From positions 1 through 34,408 of the forward strand of contig NZ_VJNA01000028.1 of the NCBI RefSeq assembly GCF_007556585.1: a DNA stretch of 34,408 nt. The letters run 5' to 3'. Positions 25,317 to 34,284 of this stretch are shown here, piece by piece. Position numbers and translations under genes: made by a program. Positions within the stretch are counted from its first letter, which is position 1; every line of letters starts with the position of its first letter. This stretch comes from Tepidimonas aquatica (GTDB lineage: Bacteria; Pseudomonadota; Gammaproteobacteria; Burkholderiales; Burkholderiaceae_C). A model generated the notes under the pieces. It did no database searches and was not told where the DNA came from. It was given only the letters and a program-made list of their open reading frames with translations.

Positions 25317-26240
25317 ATGTTCAGTTACCGACACGCCTTCCACGCGGGCAACCACGCCGATGTGCTCAAGCACCTGGCGCTGCTGGCCGCCCTGCAGCAC
25401 CTGCAGCACAAGGACACCGGCCTGTGGCTGGTGGACACGCACGCCGGCGCCGGCCAGTACCGGCTCGACCACGACGCCGCGCAAACCTCGGGCGAGGCCG
25501 CAGCCGGCATCGGCGCGCTGTGGCGCCACGCCCAGGGGCAGGCCGACACCCCACCACCGGTGCGCGCCTACCTGGAGGCCGTGGCCGCGTGCAACCCCGA
25601 CGGCGCGCTGCGCCACTACCCCGGCTCGCCAGCGCTGCTGGCGCAACGGCTGCGGCCCCAAGACCGGCTGGCCCTGTTCGAGTGGCACCCCACCGACGGG
25701 CGGCTGCTGGACCGCCAGGTACGCGCCTGGAGCGAGCAATGGCCGCACGCCCGCATCACGCTGCGGCGCGACGATGGCCTGCGCGGCCTGCGCGCGCTGC
25801 TGCCACCGCCCACGCGCCGCGCGCTGGTGCTGATCGACCCCAGCTACGAGCTCAAGACCGACTACGCCGCCGTCGTGGCCACCGTAGGCGAGGCGTTGCA
25901 CCGCTTCGCCCAAGGGTGCTACCTGGTGTGGTACCCGCTGATCGGGCGCGAGCAGGCGCACGCGCTGCCCAAGCGGCTGCGCGCACTGGCGCAGCACCAT
26001 GGCCGCACCTGGTTGCAGGCCGAGCTCAACGTCGGCACGCGCCCCGACCCGCAGCGCAAGGCCGCCGCCGCACGCGGGCGCGTCACCACGGGGCTGCGCG
26101 CCAGTGGCATGCTGATCATCAACCCACCCTACACGCTGGCCGAGCGGTTACGCACCGCGCTGCCCTGGGTGCTGAACGCGCTGCGCCAAGGCCCTGGCGC
26201 CGCGTGGCGGGTGGACGGCGGCGAGCCCCCGCGCGCCTAA
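25317..26240 (+). CDS. rlmJ: 23S rRNA (adenine(2030)-N6)-methyltransferase RlmJ
   Basis: A 307-residue SAM-dependent methyltransferase that modifies A2030 of 23S rRNA. The N-terminus MFSYRHAFHAGNHADVLKHLALL is diagnostic. WLVDTHAGAGQYRL is the SAM-binding region, and FEWHPTDGRLL follows. The catalytic motif reads LIDPSYELKTDY, where the common form is DPPY. The end MLIINPPYTLAERL is also typical. TACGAT at 25303-25308 ends eight bases before the ATG, so the leader would be at most a few bases. It converges with metY; the 77-base gap shows no clear terminator. Confidence 0.94.
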   Translation: MFSYRHAFHAGNHADVLKHLALLAALQHLQHKDTGLWLVDTHAGAGQYRLDHDAAQTSGEAAAGIGALWRHAQGQADTPPPVRAYLEAVAACNPDGALRHYPGSPALLAQRLRPQDRLALFEWHPTDGRLLDRQVRAWSEQWPHARITLRRDDGLRGLRALLPPPTRRALVLIDPSYELKTDYAAVVATVGEALHRFAQGCYLVWYPLIGREQAHALPKRLRALAQHHGRTWLQAELNVGTRPDPQRKAAAARGRVTTGLRASGMLIINPPYTLAERLRTALPWVLNALRQGPGAAWRVDGGEPPRA

Positions 26241-26317
26241 GACGCCTGGCCCCCTGCGTCCCCGCCCCGGCGGCTCAACCCGTGGGGGCTACGCCCGGCC
26301 CAAGCGGCTGCGTCCGC

Positions 26318-27589
26318 TCACGCGGCCGCCAGCGCCTGCTCCAAATCGGCTTTGAGGTCGTCGATGTGCTCGATGCCGACGCACAGGCGCACGGTGTCTT
26401 CGGTGACGCCGGCCTTGGCCAGCTCCTCGGCCGACAGTTGCCGGTGCGTGGTGCTGGCCGGGTGGGTGGCCAGCGAGCGCACGTCGCCGATGTTGACCAG
26501 CCGCGTAAACAGTTGCAACGCGTCCAAAAAGCGCTCGCCGGCCGCGCGCCCGCCTTCGATGCCAAAGGTCAGCAGCCCCGACGCGCGCCCGCCCAGGTAG
26601 CGCTGCGCCAGCGCGTGGTAGGGGTCGTCGGGCAGGCCGGCGTAGCGCACCCAGCGCACCTTGGGGTGCGCGCGCAAAAACCGCGCCACCGCCAGCGTGT
26701 TGTCGCAGATACGGTCCATGCGCAGCGGCAGCGTCTCGATGCCCTGCAGGATCAAAAAGGCATTGAACGGCGAGATCGCCGCGCCCATGTTGCGCAGCGG
26801 CACCACGCGCGCGCGACCGATGTAGGCCGCCGGCCCCAGCGCCTCGGTGTAGACCACGCCGTGGTAGCTGACGTCCGGCTCGTTGAGGCGCTTGAAGCGC
26901 GCTTTATGCTCGGCCCACGGGAACTTGCCCGAATCGACGATCGCACCGCCCACGCTGGTGCCGTGGCCGCCCAGGTATTTGGTGAGCGAATGCACGACGA
27001 TGTCGGCGCCGTGCTCAAACGGGCGGCACAGGTAGGGGCTGGGCACGGTGTTGTCGACGATCAGCGGCACGCCGTGGCGGTGCGCGATGGCCGCCAGTGC
27101 CGCCAGGTCGGTGACGTTGCCACGCGGGTTGCCCATGGATTCGCAGTAAATGGCCTTGGTGCGCGCGTCGATCAGCGGCTCGAACGTGTCGGGGCGGTCG
27201 CTGTCGGCAAAGCGCACGTCGATGCCGTACTGCGGCAGCGTGTGCGCAAACAGGTTGTAGGTGCCGCCGTACAAGGCGCTGGCCGACACGATGTTGTCGC
27301 CCGCTTCGGCGATGGTCTGGATGGCGTAGGTGATGGCCGCCTGCCCCGAGGCCAGCGCGAGCGCGCCGACGCCACCTTCCAGCGCCGCCAGGCGCGCCTC
27401 CAGCACCGCCTGCGTCGGGTTCATGATGCGGGTGTAGATGTTGCCCGGCACCTTGAGGTCGAACAGGTCGGCGCCGTGCTGCGCGCTGTCGAAGGCGTAG
27501 GCCACCGTTTGGTAGATCGGCGGCACGACGGCCTTGGTGGTCGGGTCGGGTTGGTAGCCGGCGTGCACGGCCTGGGTTTCGAATCGCAT
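26318..27589 (-). CDS. metY: O-acetylhomoserine sulfhydrylase / aminocarboxypropyltransferase (MetY)
   Basis: A 423-residue PLP enzyme of the Cys/Met metabolism family that makes homocysteine from O-acetylhomoserine and sulfide. [18 protein letters not shown] is the typical start, [19 protein letters not shown] and [21 protein letters not shown] follow, and the PLP lysine is in [36 protein letters not shown] closes the protein. The ATG at 27589 has GAGGAGAA upstream. It follows metF with 124 bases between and appears to have its own promoter region: TGGACA, 18 bases, TATCGT on the minus strand before the start, and a perfect palindrome further up. It supplies homocysteine to the methyl cycle. 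Confidence 0.92.
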   Translation of the reverse strand: MRFETQAVHAGYQPDPTTKAVVPPIYQTVAYAFDSAQHGADLFDLKVPGNIYTRIMNPTQAVLEARLAALEGGVGALALASGQAAITYAIQTIAEAGDNIVSASALYGGTYNLFAHTLPQYGIDVRFADSDRPDTFEPLIDARTKAIYCESMGNPRGNVTDLAALAAIAHRHGVPLIVDNTVPSPYLCRPFEHGADIVVHSLTKYLGGHGTSVGGAIVDSGKFPWAEHKARFKRLNEPDVSYHGVVYTEALGPAAYIGRARVVPLRNMGAAISPFNAFLILQGIETLPLRMDRICDNTLAVARFLRAHPKVRWVRYAGLPDDPYHALAQRYLGGRASGLLTFGIEGGRAAGERFLDALQLFTRLVNIGDVRSLATHPASTTHRQLSAEELAKAGVTEDTVRLCVGIEHIDDLKADLEQALAAA

Positions 27590-27685
27590 GGAAGGTTCTC
27601 CTCGGCAAACCACGGGGATCAGGGATGGCCTCGGCAACGATAGCGCAGCGTGGCCGACGTTGTCCACGAATTTCGGCTCATGTCC

Positions 27686-27705
27686 TTATACGCCCAAGCG
27701 TATAA
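27686..27705. promoter_or_regulatory. Perfect 8+4+8 palindrome between metF and metY (possible operator)
   Basis: TTATACGC, CCAA, GCGTATAA reads as an exact inverted repeat eight bases after the metF stop and 97 bases before the metY start. It is A/T-rich in a G/C-rich setting and lacks a T-run, so it does not look like an intrinsic terminator. A repressor or activator site for metY is the simplest reading. I do not recognise the motif. Confidence 0.45.
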
Positions 27706-27713
27706 ACACCCAC

Positions 27714-28550
27714 TCACGCTGGCGCCAGGCCCAAGCGGTCCAGGATCGCCAGCGTCGGCTCAGCCTGGTTCATCGTGTAAAAGTGCAGCGCCGGCGCGCC
27801 GGCGCGCAGCAACCGGTCGCACAGCGCGCTGACCACGTCCAGGCCAAACGCGCGGATCGAGGCCGTGTCGTCGCCGTAGCCCTGTAGCCGCAGCCGGATC
27901 CAGCGCGGGATTTCGGCGCCGCAGGCATCGGAAAACCGCATCAACTGCGTGGCGTTGGTGATGGGCATGATGCCCGGCACGATCGGCACCGTCACACCGG
28001 CGGCGCGCGCTTCGTCGACGAAGCGCAGGTAGGCGTCGGCGTTGAAAAAATACTGCGTGATGGCGCCGTCGGCCCCAGCGGCGACCTTGGCCGCAAACGC
28101 CTGCAGGTCGGCTTGCGGGGAGCGCGCCTGCGGGTGCATTTCGGGGTAGGCGGCCACCTCGATGTGGAAGGCAGCACCGAACTCGGCGCGGATGAACGCC
28201 ACCAGGTCGCGCGCGTAGGTGAATTCCCCCCCCAGGCCGTAGCCGCTGGGCAGGTCGCCGCGCAGCGCCACCAGGCGGCGCACGCCCAGGCGCTGCAGCT
28301 CGGCCAGTTGCGCGCGCACGCGCTGGCGCGTCGCGCCAATGCACGAAAAGTGCGCCGCGGCGTCCACGCCTTCGGCCAGGATCTCGGCCACCGTGGTGAA
28401 CGTCCCCTCCTGCGTCGAGCCGCCGGCGCCGTAGGTGACCGAGCAAAACTGCGGCCGCGCCGCGTACAGCCGCTGCCGCGCGGCGCGCAACTTGGCCGCC
28501 CCCTCGGGCGTCTTGGGCGGGAAAAACTCAAAACTCAACGGGCAAGCCAT
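27714..28550 (-). CDS. metF: Methylenetetrahydrofolate reductase MetF
   Basis: A 278-residue flavoprotein that reduces 5,10-methylene-THF to 5-methyl-THF, the methyl donor for methionine synthesis. LSFEFFPPKTPEG carries the catalytic glutamate, CSVTYGAGGST and ALRGDLPSGYG follow, GADGAITQYFFNADAYLRFVDEA is the conserved FAD-barrel region, and VPIVPGIMPI is the late strand. Its ATG lies inside the 3' end of the TlyA-family gene (16-base overlap), so translation is probably coupled. It is the last gene of the operon that starts with ahcY and is thus under the SAH riboswitch. Confidence 0.95.
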   Translation of the reverse strand: MACPLSFEFFPPKTPEGAAKLRAARQRLYAARPQFCSVTYGAGGSTQEGTFTTVAEILAEGVDAAAHFSCIGATRQRVRAQLAELQRLGVRRLVALRGDLPSGYGLGGEFTYARDLVAFIRAEFGAAFHIEVAAYPEMHPQARSPQADLQAFAAKVAAGADGAITQYFFNADAYLRFVDEARAAGVTVPIVPGIMPITNATQLMRFSDACGAEIPRWIRLRLQGYGDDTASIRAFGLDVVSALCDRLLRAGAPALHFYTMNQAEPTLAILDRLGLAPA

Positions 28551-29302
28551 GCCAAAAACTCCCGGTTGCCATCGCCACCGGCGATGGGGCTGTCAAAGTA
28601 GTCGCGCAGCCGCAAGCCCAGCACCGCGGCGGCCGCTTCAATGCGCTGGCGCACCCGCGCCCAGGCCGCCGGGTCGCGCACCACGCCGCCCTTGCCGATG
28701 TCGCCCGGCTGCAGCTCGAACTGCGGCTTGACCAGCATCAGCATCGAGCCGCCCGGTGCCAGCAGCGGCACCAGCGCCGGCCACACCAGCGTCTGCGAGA
28801 TGAACGAGAGGTCCCCGACGATGAGATCAAACGGTGGCGCCGCCGCTGCGCCCGCGCGCGCGTGCAGCAGCGTGGGGGTGAGCTCGCGCGCGTTGCAACC
28901 CTCGATGGCGATGACGCGCGCGTCGGCGTGCAGCCGCGGGTGCAACTGGCCGTGACCGACCTCCACCCCGACCACGCACGCAGCGCCGGCCTGCAGCAGA
29001 CAGTCGGTGAACCCGCCGGTGCTTTGGCCCACGTCCAGGCAGCGTCGGCCCGCCACCGCCACGCCGGTGCGCTGCAGCGCGGCGGCCAGCTTGAGCCCCG
29101 CACGCGACACGTAGCGCACCTCGGCGTCGTCGGCCACGCGCAGCTCGGCGTGCGCAGGCAGCGCCTCGCCGGCTTTGCGCACAGGCTGCCAGACCGCCGC
29201 GGCGTGGGGCCGCCACTGCACCGCGCCGGCGTCGATGAGCCGCTGCGCCGCCGAGCGCGACGCCACCAGGCCGCGCTGCACGAGCTGCTGGTCTGCCCGC
29301 AT
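28535..29302 (-). CDS. tlyA: TlyA-family rRNA methyltransferase
   Basis: A 255-residue protein with an N-terminal S4 RNA-binding domain (RADQQLVQRGLVASRSAAQRLIDAG is its core) and a C-terminal FtsJ-like SAM domain. VSRAGLKLAAAL precedes the SAM motif CLDVGQSTGGFTDCLLQAGA, DLSFISQTL is the catalytic-side strand, and MLVKPQFELQPGDIGKGGVVRD closes the site. Mycobacterial TlyA methylates 16S C1409 and 23S C1920, but the target here is not known. It starts 17 bases after the ahcY stop. SAM use here makes SAH, which ahcY, in the same operon, removes. Confidence 0.87.
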   Translation of the reverse strand: MRADQQLVQRGLVASRSAAQRLIDAGAVQWRPHAAAVWQPVRKAGEALPAHAELRVADDAEVRYVSRAGLKLAAALQRTGVAVAGRRCLDVGQSTGGFTDCLLQAGAACVVGVEVGHGQLHPRLHADARVIAIEGCNARELTPTLLHARAGAAAAPPFDLIVGDLSFISQTLVWPALVPLLAPGGSMLMLVKPQFELQPGDIGKGGVVRDPAAWARVRQRIEAAAAVLGLRLRDYFDSPIAGGDGNREFLAWLAR

Positions 29303-29319
29303 CGCGCCCGCGCCGGCCC

Positions 29320-30756
<1,437 letters not shown>

Positions 30757-30780
30757 GCGGCGACTCCTTCGCGTCGAGGG

Positions 30781-30828
30781 CCACCGGTGCGTGGGCGCGG
30801 GGATCAAGCTCACACCACGCGCCGGTGG
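30781..30828 (-). promoter_or_regulatory. Expression-platform hairpin downstream of the SAH aptamer
   Basis: Arms of 14 bases (30815-30828 and 30781-30794) pair with one G-U position and enclose a 20-base loop, immediately after the aptamer. Closer to the ATG, CGAC and GTCG enclose GCGAAGGA, which would mask the ribosome-binding site. No T-run follows the large hairpin. Control of translation start is therefore more likely than termination. This is inference from structure by eye. Confidence 0.5.
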
Positions 30829-30950
30829 GGTGAGCGTCGTTGGCAACAAAACCGCCGCCCCGGCGGGTGGGCGCGGTCGGTCGTCCGTCGAGCCTCGCGC
30901 CGCCGGCTTGGCGGAACCGGCCACGGCGGCGCTGCAACGCTCCTCGCGGA
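30829..30950 (-). promoter_or_regulatory. S-adenosylhomocysteine (SAH) riboswitch aptamer
   Basis: On the minus strand the three conserved blocks of the SAH riboswitch appear in order: CGAGGAGCGTTGCAGC at the 5' end, GCGAGGCTCG in the middle, and AACGACGCTCACC at the 3' end. GAGCG and CGCTC form P1, and CGAG with CTCG the second pairing. A variable hairpin rich in G/C lies between the last two blocks. It sits in the leader of ahcY, the gene this class most often controls in betaproteobacteria. SAH binding turns the operon on in known cases. Confidence 0.9.
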
Positions 30951-30959
30951 ACGACGTGC

Positions 30960-30965
30960 ATTATA
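30960..30965 (-). promoter_or_regulatory. -10 element (TATAAT) of the ahcY operon
   Basis: A perfect TATAAT on the minus strand, nine bases upstream of the first conserved riboswitch block, so the transcript would begin almost at the aptamer. A second perfect -10 on the plus strand lies only 28 bases away and faces the other direction. Confidence 0.65.
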
Positions 30966-30993
30966 TTAGGGCGGGCCGGGCGCGCACGCTTTC

Positions 30994-30999
30994 TATAAT
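30994..30999 (+). promoter_or_regulatory. -10 element (TATAAT) of the polyprenyl diphosphate synthase gene
   Basis: A perfect TATAAT in front of the synthase. Transcription would start near 31006, about 28 bases before the first TTG start. The -35 position is not recognisable and would overlap the -35 position of the ahcY promoter. Confidence 0.65.
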
Positions 31000-31033
31000 C
31001 GGGCATGCGCCATCCGGCGCTGTCACGCCCCCT

Positions 31034-32059
31034 TTGGACCCACGCACCATCTTGGACACCGTCGCCCCCGCCCCCACCGCCACACCGGCGTTGCAGCTGG
31101 TGGCCGCCGACATGCAGGCGGTGGACACCGTCATTCAGCAACGGCTGGGCAGCGACGTACCACTGGTAGGGCAAGTGGCGCACTACATCATCGGGGCAGG
31201 CGGCAAGCGGGTGCGCCCCGCGTTGTTGCTGCTGATGTGCGCGGCGCTGGGCTGCGCCGACCCGCGGCGCCACACGCTGGCGGCGGTGGTGGAGTTCATC
31301 CATACCGCCACGCTGCTGCACGACGACGTGGTGGACGAATCGACGCTGCGGCGCGGCCGCGATACCGCCAACCAGGTGTTCGGCAACGCCGCCAGCGTGC
31401 TGGTGGGCGACTTTCTGTACTCGCGCGCGTTCCAGATGATGGTGGACTGCGGCGACATGCGCATCATGCGCGTGCTGGCCGACGCCACCAACGTCATCGC
31501 CGAAGGCGAGGTGCTGCAGTTGATGAACATGCACGACGCGCACCTGGACGAGGCCGCGTACCTGCGCGTCATCCGGGCCAAAACGGCCAAGCTGTTCGAG
31601 GCCAGCACCCGCATCGCAGCCCTGTTGGCCAACGTCGACGCCGCCACCGAGGCCGCCTGCGCCGAGTACGGCCAAGCGCTGGGGGCGGCGTTTCAAATCG
31701 TCGACGACGTGCTGGACTACGAGGGCGACGCCGCCGAGCTGGGCAAAAACCTGGGCGACGATCTGCGCGAGGGCAAGGTGACGCTGCCGATCATCTGCAC
31801 GCTGCGGCGCTGCAGCGCCGACGAGACCACGCTGATTCGGCAGGCCATCGAAACCGGTGGCAGCCAGCAGCTGAGCGAGATTTTGCGCATCGTGCGCGCC
31901 AGCGGCGGGCTCGACGAAGCGCGCGCCTGGGCCGCGCGCGAGGCCGAGCGCGCCATCGCCGCCGCCCATGCCTTGCCCGCCGGCGGCGCGCCCGAGCGCG
32001 AGCGGCACCAAAAAGCTCTGGTACAATTAGCGGCTCAGCTGCTGATGCGCCGCGCATAA
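31034..32059 (+). CDS. ispB: Polyprenyl (probably octaprenyl) diphosphate synthase
   Basis: A protein of 341 residues, or 335 from a second TTG at 31052, that extends farnesyl diphosphate with isopentenyl diphosphate to make the ubiquinone side chain. GAGGKRVRPALLLL is the first motif, LLHDDVVDES is the first aspartate-rich motif (DDxxD) and FQIVDDVLDYEG the second. LREGKVTLPIICTL follows, also typical. No ATG or GTG lies at the expected N-terminus; an ATG at 31111 would cut into the conserved part, so a TTG start is likely. Chain length is inferred from betaproteobacterial relatives (mostly Q-8). The tRNA-Pro gene follows 28 bases after the stop, possibly on the same transcript. Confidence 0.88.
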   Translation: MDPRTILDTVAPAPTATPALQLVAADMQAVDTVIQQRLGSDVPLVGQVAHYIIGAGGKRVRPALLLLMCAALGCADPRRHTLAAVVEFIHTATLLHDDVVDESTLRRGRDTANQVFGNAASVLVGDFLYSRAFQMMVDCGDMRIMRVLADATNVIAEGEVLQLMNMHDAHLDEAAYLRVIRAKTAKLFEASTRIAALLANVDAATEAACAEYGQALGAAFQIVDDVLDYEGDAAELGKNLGDDLREGKVTLPIICTLRRCSADETTLIRQAIETGGSQQLSEILRIVRASGGLDEARAWAAREAERAIAAAHALPAGGAPERERHQKALVQLAAQLLMRRA

Positions 32060-32087
32060 TGCGCATCGCACCGCCAGCGGTCGGCCT

Positions 32088-32166
<79 letters not shown>

Positions 32167-32177
32167 CATCGTTGCCC

Positions 32178-32202
32178 AAGCCCCCTCGCACGGGGCTTTT
32201 TT
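32178..32202 (+). terminator. Rho-independent terminator after tRNA-Pro
   Basis: AGCCCC, a seven-base loop and GGGGCT are followed by TTTTTTG. A second outer pairing (GCCCAA with TTGGGC) can extend the structure. It lies 14 bases after the tRNA end and before the convergent HD-GYP-like gene. Confidence 0.85.
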
Positions 32203-32213
32203 GTTGGGCTGCC

Positions 32214-33425
32214 TCACAGGCGTGCGAGCAAGCGGTCGGGGTTGACGTGCACCTTCACTTGCTGCGGCGCAACGCTGCCACGCACCGCCCAAGCGGGCTG
32301 TTCGGTGTCGCGCAGCGGCGGCTCGCCACGCGGCAGGCCATCGCGGCCCACCAGCGCGAACACCAGGGGGGCGTTGGCACGGCGCCCCCGGCGGGCCACC
32401 ACCCCAAGCTCGCCGCTGGCCAGCTCGACATAACTGCCCGGCACGTACAAGCCCACCGTTTTGACCAACGCCGTGCCCAACGGCGTGGGCACGCCGCTGG
32501 CGTCCAGCGCCACGTCGCGGGCCGCGCGCGGCGGCGGCAAGCCGGGGCGATGCAGGCGTGGGCTCAGTCGCGCCGCGTAGACATCCACCAGGCGCAGCAG
32601 CTGCGCCGGCTCGGCGACCTCGGTCACGCCATGCGGGTAGCCGCCGCCGCCGCTGACCTCGTGATGGTCACGCACCAGGGCCAGCCACAGCGCGTCGCTG
32701 ACGCCCAGGCGTCGCAGCAGCCCCTCCCCACGCTCGGGGTGGGCCAGCACCGCGTGGCGCTGGTCGGGGTTGAGCGGGGCCTCCTGCCGAGCCAGGTCGT
32801 CGTGCAGGCGCGCCATGCCGACGTTCATCGACAACGCCGCGCGGCGCAGGCTTTCCAGCGTCGCGTCGGGCCAGCGCAGCGTGCGTGCGGTCAACTCGGC
32901 CACCACGGCGCAGGTCAGCGCATGGCTGGCGCTGTAGCCCAGCTCGGGGTTCAGCAGCATCTGCACCAACACGAACAGCACGTCGTCAGCGCCGTGCTGG
33001 CGCAGCAGCGCCTGCAGGCGCTGGTCCACACGCACGAAGCGCCCGCCCCAATCCTGCAACCGATCCCCCTGATGCAGCAGCAGCGTCAGCGCCGCGTGCA
33101 GGTCGGCCAGCGCCTCGGTCAGGGGGCGCTGGTCCTCGTCGATCGCGGCCGGGGGGTCGAACGCCATCGGCCGCGCCACGCCGGCGATGGTTTGCAGCGG
33201 CTGGTTGCTGCGCAGCGCGCGGTCCAGCGCCGCCGTGTAGTGAAAGCGCCAAACCTCGTGGTCTTCGCGCCGGATCATAGGCGCGTGCATGCGCAGCCAC
33301 TCGCGGTGGTGTTCGTCGCGGATCACCGCCCCCTTGCGCAGCAGCAGCTGGCCGCGCGCGTCCCACACGGGGACGGGCAGCGGCTCACCCAGGGTGATCT
33401 CGTCGATCGGCAGTGGCACGTACAT
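32214..33425 (-). CDS. HD-GYP-related protein lacking the HD metal ligands
   Basis: A 403-residue cytosolic protein. The N-terminal 60 residues have a DUF3391-like look (YVPLPIDEITLGEPLPVPVWDARGQLLLRKG). The middle to C-terminal part follows the HD-GYP order: SASHALTCAVV (first His), AALSMNVGMARLHD where active proteins have LLHDIGK, HPERGEGLLRRLGV, RDHHEVSGGGGYPHG (HH and GYP kept) and LLRLVDVYAARLSPR. The core His-Asp pair reads Met-Asn. HD-GYP enzymes hydrolyse c-di-GMP. This one probably does not, and may act as a binding or scaffold protein. It is divergent to a second HD-GYP gene, 127 bases away. No membrane segment is seen. Confidence 0.8.
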   Translation of the reverse strand: MYVPLPIDEITLGEPLPVPVWDARGQLLLRKGAVIRDEHHREWLRMHAPMIRREDHEVWRFHYTAALDRALRSNQPLQTIAGVARPMAFDPPAAIDEDQRPLTEALADLHAALTLLLHQGDRLQDWGGRFVRVDQRLQALLRQHGADDVLFVLVQMLLNPELGYSASHALTCAVVAELTARTLRWPDATLESLRRAALSMNVGMARLHDDLARQEAPLNPDQRHAVLAHPERGEGLLRRLGVSDALWLALVRDHHEVSGGGGYPHGVTEVAEPAQLLRLVDVYAARLSPRLHRPGLPPPRAARDVALDASGVPTPLGTALVKTVGLYVPGSYVELASGELGVVARRGRRANAPLVFALVGRDGLPRGEPPLRDTEQPAWAVRGSVAPQQVKVHVNPDRLLARL

Positions 33426-33552
33426 GATGGCAAGCGTTCCCAGGCGCGACTGTAGCGCAGCGCCGCACGGCGCAAAGCGCGCATCATCGTCGCAAAACCG
33501 CGATTCATGGCGATAATGCCCCCACCATGCCGTTCGATGGAAACTTCGTCCG

Positions 33553-34284
33553 ATGACCGACCCCGCGCTGCCCGTGATCGCCGTCGACGAGCTGCGCGTC
33601 GGCCACTATGTGCTGCTCGACCTCGGGTGGATGGACCACCCGTTCGCGCGCAACAACTTCCGCATCGAATCGACGCGCCAGATCGAAACCATCCGTGCCC
33701 TGGGCCTGACGCGGGTGCGCATCGACCCGGCCCGCAGCGACCCCGAAAGCGACCCCGAACCGCCGTCCGCCCAGCCCGGCGCGGACACGCCGGACGCCGC
33801 CACCGCGGGGCGCGGCGCCGACCCGCGCCGCGCGGCCCTGGCTGCGCAGCGGCGCGCGCTGCAGCAGTGCGAACGCCGCTACCACGACGGGGCGCGCCGC
33901 TACAAAGCCTTGGTGGAGGACGTGGAGCGCGCGCCCGAGGCCGCCGGCGCCCAGGCCCGCGCCCTGGTGGGCGAACTGGTCGGCGACATCGGCGGCCACG
34001 CCGAATCGGCGATCCGGCTGCTGGGCGACATCCAGGGTGACCGTGGCGCCCAGCACGCGATGAACGTGACGGTGTTGGCGCTGCTGCTGGGGCGCGCGCT
34101 GGGCTTCGAGGCGCCGGCGCTGCAGGCGTTGGGGCAGGCGGCGCTGCTGCACGACATCGGCAAGCTGCGGCTGCCGGAGGTCGTGCGGCACAAGGACGAC
34201 GCGTTCACGCCGGCGCAGCTCAAGGCCTACCAATCCCACCCGGACGAAGGGGCCGCGCTGGTGCGCGCCATGGGGCTGGACTAG
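33553..34284 (+). pseudogene. DUF3391-HD-GYP phosphodiesterase gene truncated by an IS5-family element
   Basis: Codes for 243 residues, then meets the IS; its TAG is made at the junction. The N-terminus (VIAVDELRVGHYVLLDLGWMDHPFARNNFRI) is the DUF3391 domain, which often precedes HD-GYP. A long acidic and Ala-rich linker follows (roughly residues 58-95). The HD-GYP domain starts near residue 135 with HAMNVTVLALLLGRALGF and QAALLHDIGKLRLPE, so the HD ligands are intact, and ends at SHPDEGAALVRAMGLD. The HH and GYP motifs are missing, so c-di-GMP hydrolysis should be lost. GATAAT at 33512-33517 is a likely -10, and a nine-codon frame (33527-33556) precedes and overlaps the ATG. Confidence 0.85.

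Noticed and set aside
27686-27705. Intrinsic terminator of metF
   Set aside because: The stem is A/T-rich and there is no T-run on the metF strand side; an operator fits better.
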